From Caulobacter sp. FWC2 (GTDB taxonomy: Bacteria; Pseudomonadota; Alphaproteobacteria; Caulobacterales; Caulobacteraceae), in assembly GCF_002742625.1 (NCBI RefSeq), contig NZ_PEBF01000001.1, positions 3,534,001-3,598,000 of the forward strand: a DNA stretch of 64,000 nt, read 5' to 3'. Shown one piece after another: positions 10,133 through 18,798 of the stretch. The stretch's first letter is position 1; each line of letters begins with the position of its first letter. Below the pieces are notes generated by a model. That model was not told where the DNA came from. It was given only the letters and a program-made list of their open reading frames with translations, and ran no database searches. Both the position numbers and the translations under genes were made by a program.

Positions 10133-13006
10133 TTAGCGGCCAGCGCGTGCGGGCGATCCGGCGGGCTGGCCGGTGCGGAACCTGTCCTTCATCCGGCCGA
10201 TCCAGCCGTTGAAGGCCTCGTTGTCGGCTGTGACGCGGCTGAAATCCGAGGCCGACAGCGATTCGACGTTCATGCCCTGCAGGGCGACGCGCAGGCCGTC
10301 GGGATTGCCGGCGCTGTCGATGAAGCCCGACCAGCGCGCGCGCAGCCGGGCTAGCGCGGCGTCGTCGTCCGCCAGGCTGTAGGCCACGGCCGAGCGCAGC
10401 AGGCGGGCCTCGTCCCCCGCGGTCAGCGCGCCCGGGGTCTTGAAGCGGTCGCCCAGCGAGCGTTCGTACAGCGCCCCGGCCGTCGGCCAGGTGTGCTGCT
10501 TCCAGGCGATCTCGGCGCGAATCTCCTGGCCGTCGCGGCTGTTGTCCTTGTCGATCAGTTCGAGGGCGTCGTCGAAACGGCCCAGCCCCATCAAGGCGCG
10601 GGCGGTGGCCAGTCGGCGCTCGGCGTTCAGGGCCGGCGGCAGGATGGTCGTGCGCGTGTCGTTGATCGCGGCCAGAGCGTCCTCCGGCTTCTTGTTCATC
10701 AGGTAGATCCAGGCCAGGTCCGTGGCGACCTGGGCCTTGGGCACGCCGTTCAGACGGTTGTCGACCTGGTATTTCAGCAGCTTGCCGGCGTCGTCCAGCA
10801 GGTCGACATCGACCAGGCGGCGCACCAGGTTGCGGACCATCTGGTCGCCGTCCGCGCCGATCGGGGTCAGGTCCTGGAAGTCGTAGAACAGGCCCACGGC
10901 CTGGACCGGCTGCATGCCGTCGGCCAGGCCTTGCAGGAACAGCTGCCGGAAGGTGTTCGACAGGTCGTTCTGCAGCGCCACGGCTTCCGGGCGGTCCGGC
11001 AGCTGGCGGCCGGCCGAGCGCAGCACTTCCAGCGCCTCGCGATAACGGCCCTGGTCGATATAGAGGCGGCCCAGCGAGCGGATGACCTCCAGCTCGACGC
11101 CGTCGCCGCGCCAGCGATAGCGCAGCTGGTTCAGGGTCTCGGCGGCCTTCTGGGCGGGGATCTGGCCCTTGGCGTAGCCCAGTTCGGTGGCGTGCAGCAT
11201 GGCCGGGGTGGCGATGCGGTCGTACGGGGCCTTGGCGATGGCCTCGAACATGCGCCGGGCGCGGACCTTCTCGCCCTTGGCTTCGAACGCGCGCGCCTGG
11301 GTCAGTCGGATGTCCAGCTGGTCCTCGAGCGGGACCTTGGGCACGGCCAGGGCCTTGGCGATGAGCTGCATGGCGCCGGTCACGTCGCCGACGCCCAGCG
11401 CCGCCTGGGCCTGGGCGTGCAGGAAGCGCGCGCGCCAGATCGGCGGGAACAGATCCAGGGCCCGGCCGCCGCCGGTGAACTTGGCGCGGGCGTCGGCCCA
11501 CTGGCCCTGCCTGGCCGAGATATAGCCGCGCCACATCGCGCTGGACGGATCGTCGGCCAGCACCGGCGAGGAGAAGTCGGCGTCGGCCTCGGTCAAGCGG
11601 CCGGCGAACACCTTGGCCACGCCGCGCAGGCCGCGGAACTCGGCGTCGCCCAGCAGGGTCTGGTGCTTGCGGCCCGCCGCGTTCAGCACGCCAATGGCCT
11701 CGAACGACATCTGTGAGCCGACCAGGAAGCGGGCCAGCGACATGCGCGCGGCGCGGTCGCTGTCCTTACCCTCGCCATCCGGCGCGGCCGCGACGGCGCT
11801 TTGCAGGGCGTTGTAGCGCGCCAGGAAGCCGCCCGAACCGGTCTTGGGCCAGTTGTCCAGGTCGATCAGGGCGGGCATCGACATCGGCTGCGGCGCGCCG
11901 GCGGCGGCCTCTTCCGGCGGGGTGCTGGCCGAGATCGGCGACAGGATCAGCCCCTTGGGACGACCGATGCGCAGCAGGTCGCCGCTGGCCTGAACCACGA
12001 GGTCGCCGGCATAGGCCTCGGCGGCCAAGCCCTGCGCCGATTGCAGCAGGGCCATCTCGACATATTCGCGGCGCGACGGCAGCCCCTTGGAGGGCGCCAG
12101 GGCCGGGGCCACCATCAGCTTGTCGCCGACGGCGGGATCGTCGACCCAGACCGGCTTGGTCACGCCCGAGACGGTGGCTGACAGGGTCGCCGGACGCACG
12201 CTTTCGTCACGCGCCACCCTGACGACGTCCGGCGTCGCCTGCGTGCCGGCGCCCAGACTGATCTTCCACAGCCCGCCCAGCCCTTCGGCGACATAGGGCG
12301 TGCCGGACGGTGTGACGATGCGCAGCGCCGTGTAGTCCGCGCCCTTCAGGGCCTGGATCTTGGAATAGCGCAGGCTGGACGATGGCAGCTTGGAGATGTC
12401 GAGTCGCGCGGGGGTGTCGAACACGATCCAGACCGCCTCGCCGCGCCGGAAGACGGCGGCGCCGGCCTGGGCGGCCCACTCGAACGACAGCGTGACCTGC
12501 TGGTCCTGGCGGTCGAAGCCGACCTTGACCACGCCGCCCGCGGGCATCGGGTTGGGACGGCCGATCGGCGCCGCGGGCGCGGGCGTCGGACTGGCCGGCG
12601 GCGCGCCGGGACGGGCGAACAGATTGACGAAGTCAACACCATCGGCGACGCCCAGACGGGCGTCCGCGTCATCCGTCAGTGTAATGACGATCTCGAGCGC
12701 GCCGTTGACGTGGCGGGCCTCCGCGGCCTTCAGCCAGCGCGGCGGCGCGATCTTCAGGGTCGAGATATCGGGGTTGGCGTCGCGGCTGAACCGCAGCACC
12801 AGGGTCTGGCCTTCGCGACGGGAAACAAGCTTCGCGGCGCCGCTCCAGTGGAACTCGATGCGCGAGAAGTCAGCCGCCTGCGCCACGCGCACGTCCAGCG
12901 ACGCGCGCGCGGCCGGGGGCGGCGGCGCGGCGTAGGCGGACGGCGCCAGAGTCCCCGCGATGACCGCGGCGGCGACGCTGGAGCGCAGGAGCTCGCGAAG
13001 GTTCAT
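10133..13006 (-). CDS. Large exported TPR protein of the fliL-fliM cluster
   Basis: A 957-residue protein with a signal peptide (cleavage near SAYA-AP) followed by a proline/alanine-rich region. Residues ~150-300 resemble a beta-rich AMIN-like segment (VKVGFDRQDQQVTLSFEW, FDTPARLDISKLPSSSLRYS). A long alpha-helical TPR solenoid follows from about 400 (for example LIAKALAVPKVPLEDQLDIRLTQ, LGRLYIDQGRYREALEVLRSAGR). It starts 9 bp after the motE-like gene and is the last gene of the operon. A periplasmic scaffold linked to the flagellum is inferred from position only; I do not know a defined function. Confidence 0.85.
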   Translation of the reverse strand: MNLRELLRSSVAAAVIAGTLAPSAYAAPPPPAARASLDVRVAQAADFSRIEFHWSGAAKLVSRREGQTLVLRFSRDANPDISTLKIAPPRWLKAAEARHVNGALEIVITLTDDADARLGVADGVDFVNLFARPGAPPASPTPAPAAPIGRPNPMPAGGVVKVGFDRQDQQVTLSFEWAAQAGAAVFRRGEAVWIVFDTPARLDISKLPSSSLRYSKIQALKGADYTALRIVTPSGTPYVAEGLGGLWKISLGAGTQATPDVVRVARDESVRPATLSATVSGVTKPVWVDDPAVGDKLMVAPALAPSKGLPSRREYVEMALLQSAQGLAAEAYAGDLVVQASGDLLRIGRPKGLILSPISASTPPEEAAAGAPQPMSMPALIDLDNWPKTGSGGFLARYNALQSAVAAAPDGEGKDSDRAARMSLARFLVGSQMSFEAIGVLNAAGRKHQTLLGDAEFRGLRGVAKVFAGRLTEADADFSSPVLADDPSSAMWRGYISARQGQWADARAKFTGGGRALDLFPPIWRARFLHAQAQAALGVGDVTGAMQLIAKALAVPKVPLEDQLDIRLTQARAFEAKGEKVRARRMFEAIAKAPYDRIATPAMLHATELGYAKGQIPAQKAAETLNQLRYRWRGDGVELEVIRSLGRLYIDQGRYREALEVLRSAGRQLPDRPEAVALQNDLSNTFRQLFLQGLADGMQPVQAVGLFYDFQDLTPIGADGDQMVRNLVRRLVDVDLLDDAGKLLKYQVDNRLNGVPKAQVATDLAWIYLMNKKPEDALAAINDTRTTILPPALNAERRLATARALMGLGRFDDALELIDKDNSRDGQEIRAEIAWKQHTWPTAGALYERSLGDRFKTPGALTAGDEARLLRSAVAYSLADDDAALARLRARWSGFIDSAGNPDGLRVALQGMNVESLSASDFSRVTADNEAFNGWIGRMKDRFRTGQPAGSPARAGR

Positions 13007-13015
13007 GGGCCTCCC

Positions 13016-13837
13016 TTAACCGGCCTTCTTGAGGGGCGACTTGGCCTTGGGCGCGGCGGGATCCGCGGCGCCAGCCAGACCCGCGTCGGCCTGTTGCTTG
13101 TTCGGCGCGGCGCCGGGGGCCGCCGGCGCGGCGACATTGTCCGCGATCGCGGCCTTGCCCTTCTCGACAGCCGGATTGGCCATGCGCGAGGCCAGGCGCT
13201 CGGTCAGGATCTTGGCGTCGCCGGGGCTCATGTTGGCCAGGATCTGCGACAGGGCCCGTTCCTTCATCTTGGCGGCGATGGGCAGGCGGACCTCGTCCGA
13301 CAGAAGGGTCATGCGGGCGGCGGCGTCCTTGGGCTTCATGCCCTGATAGACCGTGACCAGGCGATCGACCTCGGCCTGCTTCTGGGCGTCGACCTGGCCC
13401 AGCAGGCCCGAGATGTCGCCCTTCAGGCCGGTCAAGGCCTTCATCTTGGCGTCCAGCTTGGCCTCGGCGGCGGCCAGCAGCTGCAGTTGGACGTCGATGT
13501 CCTGCTCGCGCTGGTCCAGCTGGCCGCGACGGGCGCCCAGGCTCTGCAGCACGCGCAGCTCGGCGGGCGAGAGGCCGGCTTCCTTGGCCAGGGCGTCGGC
13601 GGACGGGGCGCAGACGCGCGGCGGCGGCGCGTTGGCGGCGGCCGGCTGGCCAGCGCCTTCGGCCGACGGAGCCTCTTCGCCGCCCTTGGCGTCCTTCTTC
13701 TCGGCGACGCCTTCGGCGAAGGCTTTCGCCCCGCTCACCAGATCGGGCAGCGACTTCGCGCCGGCCATGGCGTTGATCGCCAAGACGCCGCCGACGGCAA
13801 CGCCGACCAGGGGGAGGATGCGCGGAACGTTCTTCAT
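13016..13837 (-). CDS. MotE-like flagellar protein
   Basis: 273 residues: an N-terminal hydrophobic anchor (ILPLVGVAVGGVLAINAMAG), an acidic/alanine-rich linker, a coiled coil (~85-150, rich in LDQREQDIDVQLQLLAAAEAKLDAKM) and an MgtE_N-like domain (VYQGMKPKDAAARMTLLSDEVRLPIAAKMKERALSQILANMSPGDAKILTERLA). This is the layout of MotE, described as the chaperone of the stator-associated protein MotC in rhizobia. Its ATG overlaps the pflI stop (ATGA). A periplasmic role at the flagellar motor is likely; the exact partner in Caulobacter is not established here. Confidence 0.82.
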   Translation of the reverse strand: MKNVPRILPLVGVAVGGVLAINAMAGAKSLPDLVSGAKAFAEGVAEKKDAKGGEEAPSAEGAGQPAAANAPPPRVCAPSADALAKEAGLSPAELRVLQSLGARRGQLDQREQDIDVQLQLLAAAEAKLDAKMKALTGLKGDISGLLGQVDAQKQAEVDRLVTVYQGMKPKDAAARMTLLSDEVRLPIAAKMKERALSQILANMSPGDAKILTERLASRMANPAVEKGKAAIADNVAAPAAPGAAPNKQQADAGLAGAADPAAPKAKSPLKKAG

Positions 13838-14439
13838 CGGCGGGGAGCCCTGGGGTTGGCGGACGAGCTGTCGCTCGGTCCGTCGAAGAGGTCATCATCG
13901 ATCCGCGCGCGTGAACGCGGCGTTTCGCTGGTCATGTTTGGCGCCACGCCTGGGCGCGAGGCCGGGCGCGGAAGGGGTTCGCCGCGGGCGGCGCGCTCGA
14001 CGCGGTCCTCGCGGTCCAGCAGACGTTCGAAGTCGGCGGCCGACAGGCGGCGCTCCTCCTGCGGCGTGGGGGCTGGCGGCGTCTCGCGGCTCAGGCGCGG
14101 CGCGGGACGCTCGGCCGGGGCTTGCGGCCGCGGCTTCGGCGCCAAGGTCGGCGCCGACGGCGGACGATCGATGATCTCGCCCAGCTGGGCGGCCAGGGCC
14201 TGAGCCCGCTCGATCCGCATCGCCAGGGTCTCGGCGGCTTCGTCGGTGGCCGCGCGCAGGTCGGCCAGGCCCTGTTCGGCGCGGGCGGCTGCATGATCCA
14301 GGTCGGCCACGGCCTTGGCGAAGCCCTCGTGGCTGTCGCGCAGAGCCTTCAGACGACGCTCCAGGCGCCAGCCGAAGATCAGCGCCGCGATCAGCAGCAC
14401 CGCCAGGAACCCGTTCATGGCAAAGGCGACGAGGCTCAT
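13834..14439 (-). CDS. pflI: PflI-like flagellar positioning protein
   Basis: 201 residues: one N-terminal membrane segment (FLAVLLIAALIFGW), a coiled coil (RRLKALRDSHEGFAKAV to AQLGEIID) and a long proline-rich cytoplasmic tail. PflI of C. crescentus is a bitopic, proline-rich membrane protein needed for correct polar flagellum placement and lies in the fliL-fliM neighbourhood, so the match is by architecture and context. The start at 14439 overlaps the fliM stop codon (ATGA), and its own stop overlaps the next gene; coupled translation is expected. The open frame upstream of this ATG is antisense-like low-quality sequence inside fliM and was not used. Confidence 0.82.
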   Translation of the reverse strand: MSLVAFAMNGFLAVLLIAALIFGWRLERRLKALRDSHEGFAKAVADLDHAAARAEQGLADLRAATDEAAETLAMRIERAQALAAQLGEIIDRPPSAPTLAPKPRPQAPAERPAPRLSRETPPAPTPQEERRLSAADFERLLDREDRVERAARGEPLPRPASRPGVAPNMTSETPRSRARIDDDLFDGPSDSSSANPRAPRR

Positions 14440-15581
14440 TTCAGCTTCTGCACGGCCTTCTTGGCGGCGGGCGTCAGCGGCGCCTCCGCCCGCACGGCGA
14501 TCGAGTGGTTGCGACGGCCCATGCGGCCGCGCGTCAGCGGAATGGCCCCGGCGCGCAGCTCGACCAGGCTGTCGGGCGTGGCGTTCAGCATCAGGGTGTC
14601 GCCGATCTGCATGTTCAGGACGCGCGACAGCGGCACCTGCTGCTCGTCGAGCACGGCGCGAACCTCCATCTGGGTGGTCCACAGCTCGGTGGCCAAGTGG
14701 CCTTCCCAGATGTTGTCGCGGCCGAACTTCTCCCCCATGAACTGCTGCAGCAGCATCTTCCGGATGGGTTCGAGCGTGGCGTAGGGCAGCAGCAGCTCGA
14801 TGCGGCCGCCGCGATCTTCCATGTCGATACGCAGCTTGACCAGGATCGCGGCGTTGGCCGGCCGGGCGATGGCGGCGAAGCGCGGGTTGGTCTCCAGGCG
14901 GTCCAGCGTGAAATTGACCGGATGCAGCGGCTCGAAGGCGCTCTTCAGGTCATGCAGCACCACCTCGATCATCCGCTGCACCAGCACGCGTTCGATCGTG
15001 GTGTAGGGACGGCCCTCGATGCGCATCGCAGCCGTGCCGCGACGACCGCCCAGCAGCACGTCGACGATCGAATAGATCAGGTTGGAGTCGACCGTCAGCA
15101 GGCCGTAGTTGTCCAGTTCCTCGGCCCGGAACACCGCCAGGATGGCCGGCAGCGGGATCGAGTTCAGATAGTCGCCGAAGCGGATCGAGCTGATGTTGTC
15201 GAGGCTGACCTCGACGTTGTCGGACGTGAAGTTCCGCAAGGACGTCGTCATCAACCGCACCAGGCGGTCGAAGACGATTTCCAGCATCGGCAGGCGCTCG
15301 TAGCTGACCAGCGCCGAGTTGATGATGGCGCGGATGCCCGTCCGGTCCTCGCCGCCATCGCCGGAGAGATCGAAGCCCAGCAGGCTGTCGATTTCGTCCT
15401 GGTTCAGGATGCGTTCGGAACCGGGCTCGCCGCCGCCGCCGTCATCCCAGCCGCCCATGCCGCCGGAGAAATCGCCAAATTCATTGCCGCCGGCCGCAGC
15501 GTCACCTTCACCGAAGGCGCCTTGAGGATTTTGCGAGGCCCATTGGGCCATCGCGGCCTGATCGTCGGTTTCGTCCGCCAT
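14436..15581 (-). CDS. fliM: Flagellar motor switch protein FliM
   Basis: A 381-residue FliM. An acidic N-terminal stretch precedes LNQDEIDSLLGF (residues ~58-70), the conserved peptide that binds CheY-P. The middle domain follows (RLPMLEIVFDRLVRL, GDYLNSIPLPAILAVF, LLGGRRGTAAMRIEGRPYTTIERVLV), and the C-terminal SpoA domain starts near VRAVLDEQQVPLSRVLNMQIGD. In most FliM proteins the EIDALL motif sits at the extreme N-terminus; here about 55 extra residues precede it, as I recall for other Caulobacterales. It lies 26 bp after fliL and is part of a class II (CtrA-dependent in C. crescentus) operon. Confidence 0.95.
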   Translation of the reverse strand: MADETDDQAAMAQWASQNPQGAFGEGDAAAGGNEFGDFSGGMGGWDDGGGGEPGSERILNQDEIDSLLGFDLSGDGGEDRTGIRAIINSALVSYERLPMLEIVFDRLVRLMTTSLRNFTSDNVEVSLDNISSIRFGDYLNSIPLPAILAVFRAEELDNYGLLTVDSNLIYSIVDVLLGGRRGTAAMRIEGRPYTTIERVLVQRMIEVVLHDLKSAFEPLHPVNFTLDRLETNPRFAAIARPANAAILVKLRIDMEDRGGRIELLLPYATLEPIRKMLLQQFMGEKFGRDNIWEGHLATELWTTQMEVRAVLDEQQVPLSRVLNMQIGDTLMLNATPDSLVELRAGAIPLTRGRMGRRNHSIAVRAEAPLTPAAKKAVQKLK

Positions 15582-15607
15582 GATCGTTCGCCCAACCAGC
15601 CCGAAGG

Positions 15608-16270
15608 CTAGTTGATCAGCATCTCCTCGATGAGGACCGCATTCACCTTGGCCGGCGCAGCGACCAGGTTCACCCGACGCAGCAGCTCGTAGCGCAGCTG
15701 ATAGGTGCCCTGGCTGCCGTTCAGGTCTTCAGGGCGCAGTTCGCGCAGGAAGGCCTGGAACATGTCCTGCAGTCTGGGCAGATTCGGCGTCAGCTCTTCG
15801 GCCGTATCTTCGTCCGGCAGCTCGAAGGTCAGCTTCAGCTTCAGGAAGGTCGACTTGCCGTCGGCGGTCTGCATGTTCACGACGATGTCGGGCAGGGTGT
15901 AGAAGACCACGCCGTCGGGGCCTTCCTTGATCACAGGCGCAGGACCGCCGGCCGCGGCCGCGCCGCCCTCGCCTTCCTTCTTCTCGCCGTGGCCGCCCTT
16001 TTCTTCCTTCTTTTCCTTCTTCTTTTCCTTCTTTTCGGCCCCGTGCTCGCCCGCCTCGGCGGCCGGCTTCGGCTTCATCAGGAAAAAGGCCGCGGCGCCG
16101 CCGCCACCCAGGACGAGGACGCCCGCGGCGATCGCGATGATCAGGATCGGCGGCTTCTTTTTTGCCGGAGCTTCGCCCTCGGCGCCGTCTTCGCCTTCGG
16201 GAGCCGGAGCTTCCTTTTCGGGTTTCTTGGCCACGCGCGCGTTTCCTTGGAATCTATACCCCGTACTCAT
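15608..16270 (-). CDS. fliL: Flagellar basal body protein FliL
   Basis: About 220 residues: a short cytoplasmic N-terminus, one membrane segment (PPILIIAIAAGVLVLGGGGAAAFFLM), a strikingly lysine/glutamate-rich linker (coding around 15975-16045, seen as a TTC/CTT-rich tract on the plus strand), and a periplasmic FliL domain (FYTLPDIVVNMQTADGKSTFLKLKLTFEL). FliL surrounds the stator at the flagellar motor. The start is uncertain: ATG at 16270 is used, but a GTG before AKKPEKEAP (~40 bp downstream) is an alternative. First gene of the fliL-fliM-pflI-motE-TPR operon. Confidence 0.93.
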   Translation of the reverse strand: MSTGYRFQGNARVAKKPEKEAPAPEGEDGAEGEAPAKKKPPILIIAIAAGVLVLGGGGAAAFFLMKPKPAAEAGEHGAEKKEKKKEKKEEKGGHGEKKEGEGGAAAAGGPAPVIKEGPDGVVFYTLPDIVVNMQTADGKSTFLKLKLTFELPDEDTAEELTPNLPRLQDMFQAFLRELRPEDLNGSQGTYQLRYELLRRVNLVAAPAKVNAVLIEEMLIN

Positions 16271-16282
16271 GCGGGAGCATGG

Positions 16283-16360
16283 TTAACGATGTGTTTTTGA
16301 GGCCATTTGGTCGCAGGCTGAATCTGCCCGGCAGACTCCGACCCACACCCCGCCGTTAAC
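16283..16360 (-). promoter_or_regulatory. Probable CtrA-regulated fliL promoter region
   Basis: The 190-bp divergent gap between fliL and flgF contains two TTAAC half-sites, at 16283-16287 and 16356-16360. fliLM is a CtrA-activated class II operon in C. crescentus. I do not see a full TTAA-N7-TTAA box, so the assignment rests on the half-sites and known regulation. Confidence 0.4.
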
Positions 16361-16394
16361 CTTCCTATTCGTTGATTTAGAACGACTTTCGGCG

Positions 16395-16412
16395 TTGGCA
16401 CGAAGGTTGCTT
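16395..16412 (+). promoter_or_regulatory. Sigma-54 promoter of flgF-flgG-flgA-flgH
   Basis: TTGGCACGAAGGTTGCTT fits the sigma-54 consensus TGGCAC-N5-TTGC exactly, with GG (16397-16398) and GC (16409-16410) separated by ten bases. It ends 48 bp upstream of the flgF ATG. Class III flagellar operons in Caulobacter use sigma-54 with the activator FlbD, which fits this position. Confidence 0.93.
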
Positions 16413-16460
16413 CAAGGGTTTCGGCGCATTTGTCGCGCCAGCCGCCCGAGTTAACTCGCC

Positions 16461-17198
16461 ATGGACAACGCGCTCTACGTCGGCCTCTCGCGTCAGATGA
16501 CGCTGCGCCGCCAGCTCGACATCGTGGCCAACAACATCGCCAACGCCAACACCACTGGCTTCAAGACCGAGGACCTGATGGTCCGCACGGAACAGGCCAA
16601 GCCGGCCAAGACCCTGGATGGCGCCTCGCCGGTGAAGTTCGTGCTGGACGACCGCGTCGCCCGCGACTTCACGCAGGGCGCCATGACCAAGACGGGCGGC
16701 GATTTCGACATCGCCATCGAGGGGACGGGCTTCTTCCACGTCCAGACCGCCGGCGGCGATCGCTATACCCGCGACGGCCGCTTCACCACCAACCCCGAAG
16801 GCCAACTGGTCACCCAGGCCGGCGCCCAGGTGCTGGACGACGGGGGCGGCCCGCTGCTGATCGACCCGACCCTGGGGCCGGTTTCGATCGGCAAGGACGG
16901 CACGGTCAGCCAGGGCGCGGTTCGCGTCGGCCGCCTGGCCGTGGTCCGCCCCGACAGCCTGGCCTCGATGGCCAAGGATGGCGACAACCTCTACCGCAAC
17001 ACGACCAACACCACCCTGCAACCCGCACCGGACGCCCGCGTCCACCAGGGCATGCTGGAATCCTCGAACGTCCAACCGGTTGTCGAGATCACCAAGCTGA
17101 TCGAGATCCAGCGCGCCTACGAGGGCGTCGCCAAGATGATGGACAACACCGCAGAACTTTCGCGCAGCGCCGTCGAGCGTCTGGGCAAGCTGAATTAA
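16461..17198 (+). CDS. flgF: Flagellar proximal rod protein FlgF
   Basis: 245 residues with the rod-protein N-terminus (MDNALYVGLSRQMTLRRQLDIVANNIANANTTGFK), a middle variable region (FHVQTAGGDRYTRDGRF) and the conserved C-terminal helix (EITKLIEIQRAYEGVAKMMDNTAELSRSAVERLGKLN). It is exported by the flagellar type III apparatus to form the proximal rod. First gene after the sigma-54 promoter; flgG follows 12 bp later. Confidence 0.96.
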   Translation: MDNALYVGLSRQMTLRRQLDIVANNIANANTTGFKTEDLMVRTEQAKPAKTLDGASPVKFVLDDRVARDFTQGAMTKTGGDFDIAIEGTGFFHVQTAGGDRYTRDGRFTTNPEGQLVTQAGAQVLDDGGGPLLIDPTLGPVSIGKDGTVSQGAVRVGRLAVVRPDSLASMAKDGDNLYRNTTNTTLQPAPDARVHQGMLESSNVQPVVEITKLIEIQRAYEGVAKMMDNTAELSRSAVERLGKLN

Positions 17199-17210
17199 GG
17201 GGCCTAGCCG

Positions 17211-17999
17211 ATGCAAGCTCTCCGCACCGCCGCTTCGGGCATGTCAGCGCAACAGCTGAACGTCGAAGTCATCTCCAACAACATCGCGAACATGAACACC
17301 GTCGGCTTCAAGCGCCAACGGGCCGAGTTCCAGGACCTGCTCTACCAGCAGGTGGAGCGCGCCGGTTCGCAGTCGTCCAGCGACGGCAGCATCGTCCCGA
17401 CGGGCGTGCAGGTCGGCGGCGGCGTCAAGGCCGGCTCGGTCTACCGCATCACCGAGCAGGGCACCCCGACCCTGACCGACAACCCGCTGGACGTCGCGAT
17501 CCAGGGCAAGGGCTACCTGCAGATTCTGCTGCCGTCGGGCGAGACGGCCTATACCCGGGCCGGCAACTTCTCGACCAACGACCAGGGCCAGATCGTCACC
17601 GAGGACGGCTACACCGTCCAGCCGGGCATCACGGTCCCGCAGAACACCACCGACATCACGATCAGCAAGACCGGCCTGGTGCAGGTCAAGCTGGACGGCC
17701 AGCCGCAGCCGCAGACCATCGGCCAGCTGCAACTGGCCACCTTCATGAACGAAGGCGGCCTGGAGCAGATCGGCGACAACCTGCTGCTGGAGACCGCCGC
17801 CTCGGGCGCCGCCAACCTCGCCGCCCCCGGCCAGCCGGGCTTCGGCACCCTGCTGCAGCACTACACCGAAGCCTCGAACGTCGACGCGGTGACGGAAATC
17901 ACCTCGCTGATCACGGCCCAGCGCGCCTACGAGATGAACTCGAAGGTGATCACCACGGCCGACCAGATGCTCCAAGCCACCTCGCAGCTACGGTCGTAA
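17211..17999 (+). CDS. flgG: Flagellar distal rod protein FlgG
   Basis: 262 residues, the usual FlgG length. The N-terminus MQALRTAASGMSAQQLNVEVISNNIANMNTVGFKRQRAEFQDLLYQ and C-terminal VDAVTEITSLITAQRAYEMNSKVITTADQMLQATSQLR are diagnostic. It forms the distal rod of the flagellum. flgA begins 4 bp after its stop codon. Confidence 0.97.
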   Translation: MQALRTAASGMSAQQLNVEVISNNIANMNTVGFKRQRAEFQDLLYQQVERAGSQSSSDGSIVPTGVQVGGGVKAGSVYRITEQGTPTLTDNPLDVAIQGKGYLQILLPSGETAYTRAGNFSTNDQGQIVTEDGYTVQPGITVPQNTTDITISKTGLVQVKLDGQPQPQTIGQLQLATFMNEGGLEQIGDNLLLETAASGAANLAAPGQPGFGTLLQHYTEASNVDAVTEITSLITAQRAYEMNSKVITTADQMLQATSQLRS

Positions 18000-18003
18000 G
18001 CGC

Positions 18004-18783
18004 ATGAAAGCCTTCCTCCTCGCCGCCGCCGCCACGCTGGTGATCAGCGCCCTCTCCGCCCCCGCCCATGCCGGCACGCCGGTCAGCCTGCGCCTGGACA
18101 CCACCGACGCCGACCGCCGTATCACCCTGGGCGACCTGTTCGACGGCGTCAGCGGCCCCGCCGCCAACATCGTCGTCGCCGCCCGCCTGGGTCCGACGGC
18201 CGTGCTCGAGGCCGGCCAGGTTCAGGTCTCTGCCCGCCGCGCCGGCTTCGACTGGACCAACAGCAACGGCATCCGCCGCATCATCGTCCGCGAGGGCCAG
18301 GACTACGGCGGCGTCGCAGCCGGCGGCAAGACCCTGGCCGGCGCCGCGCGCGGCAATGTGGAAGTTCTTGCCTACGCCCGCAGCCTCACGGCCGGCGAAA
18401 TCGTCCAGCCTCAGGACCTCGTCTGGGTAAAGATGGCCGGCGCCCCCATGGACGCGCCCCGCGACGCCGACGCCGTGATCGGCCTGGCCGCCAAGCGCCC
18501 CCTGCGTGAAGGCGCCGCGGTCCAGAGCCGCGACGTGGCCGCCGCCCAGGTCATCAAGACCGGCGACCTGATCAACGTCACCTATGACGACGGCGGAATT
18601 TCCCTTTCGCTTCAAGGCAAGGCCATGGCCGCGGCCGCGACCGGCGACGTCTTCGCCGTCCAGAACACGCTCTCGAAGAAAGTCATCCAGGCCGTCGCTA
18701 CGGGTCCTGGCTCCGCAGCGGTCGGTCCGCAGGCCCAAGCCTTGCAAGCCCGCTCGCAACCCGTCCGTTTCGCCGCTCGCTAA
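18004..18783 (+). CDS. flgA: Flagellar P-ring assembly chaperone FlgA
   Basis: 259 residues with a signal peptide (cleaved near APAHA), an N-terminal region and a C-terminal SAF-like domain: ARSLTAGEIVQPQDLVWVKM, AAKRPLREGAAVQSRDVAAAQVIKTGDLINVTYDDGGISLSLQGKAMAAA. It assists periplasmic assembly of FlgI into the P ring. The flgI gene is not next to it here; flgH follows 15 bp downstream. Confidence 0.93.
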   Translation: MKAFLLAAAATLVISALSAPAHAGTPVSLRLDTTDADRRITLGDLFDGVSGPAANIVVAARLGPTAVLEAGQVQVSARRAGFDWTNSNGIRRIIVREGQDYGGVAAGGKTLAGAARGNVEVLAYARSLTAGEIVQPQDLVWVKMAGAPMDAPRDADAVIGLAAKRPLREGAAVQSRDVAAAQVIKTGDLINVTYDDGGISLSLQGKAMAAAATGDVFAVQNTLSKKVIQAVATGPGSAAVGPQAQALQARSQPVRFAAR

Positions 18784-18798
18784 GAGGTCATCCACCCC

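Noticed and set aside
15975..16045. CTTC/TTTC-rich tract looking like a simple repeat
   Set aside because: It is the coding sequence of a Lys/Glu-rich linker in FliL read from the other strand.
16283..16360. Full CtrA box TTAA-N7-TTAA
   Set aside because: Only isolated TTAAC half-sites are found, so listed at low confidence and not as a defined CtrA site.
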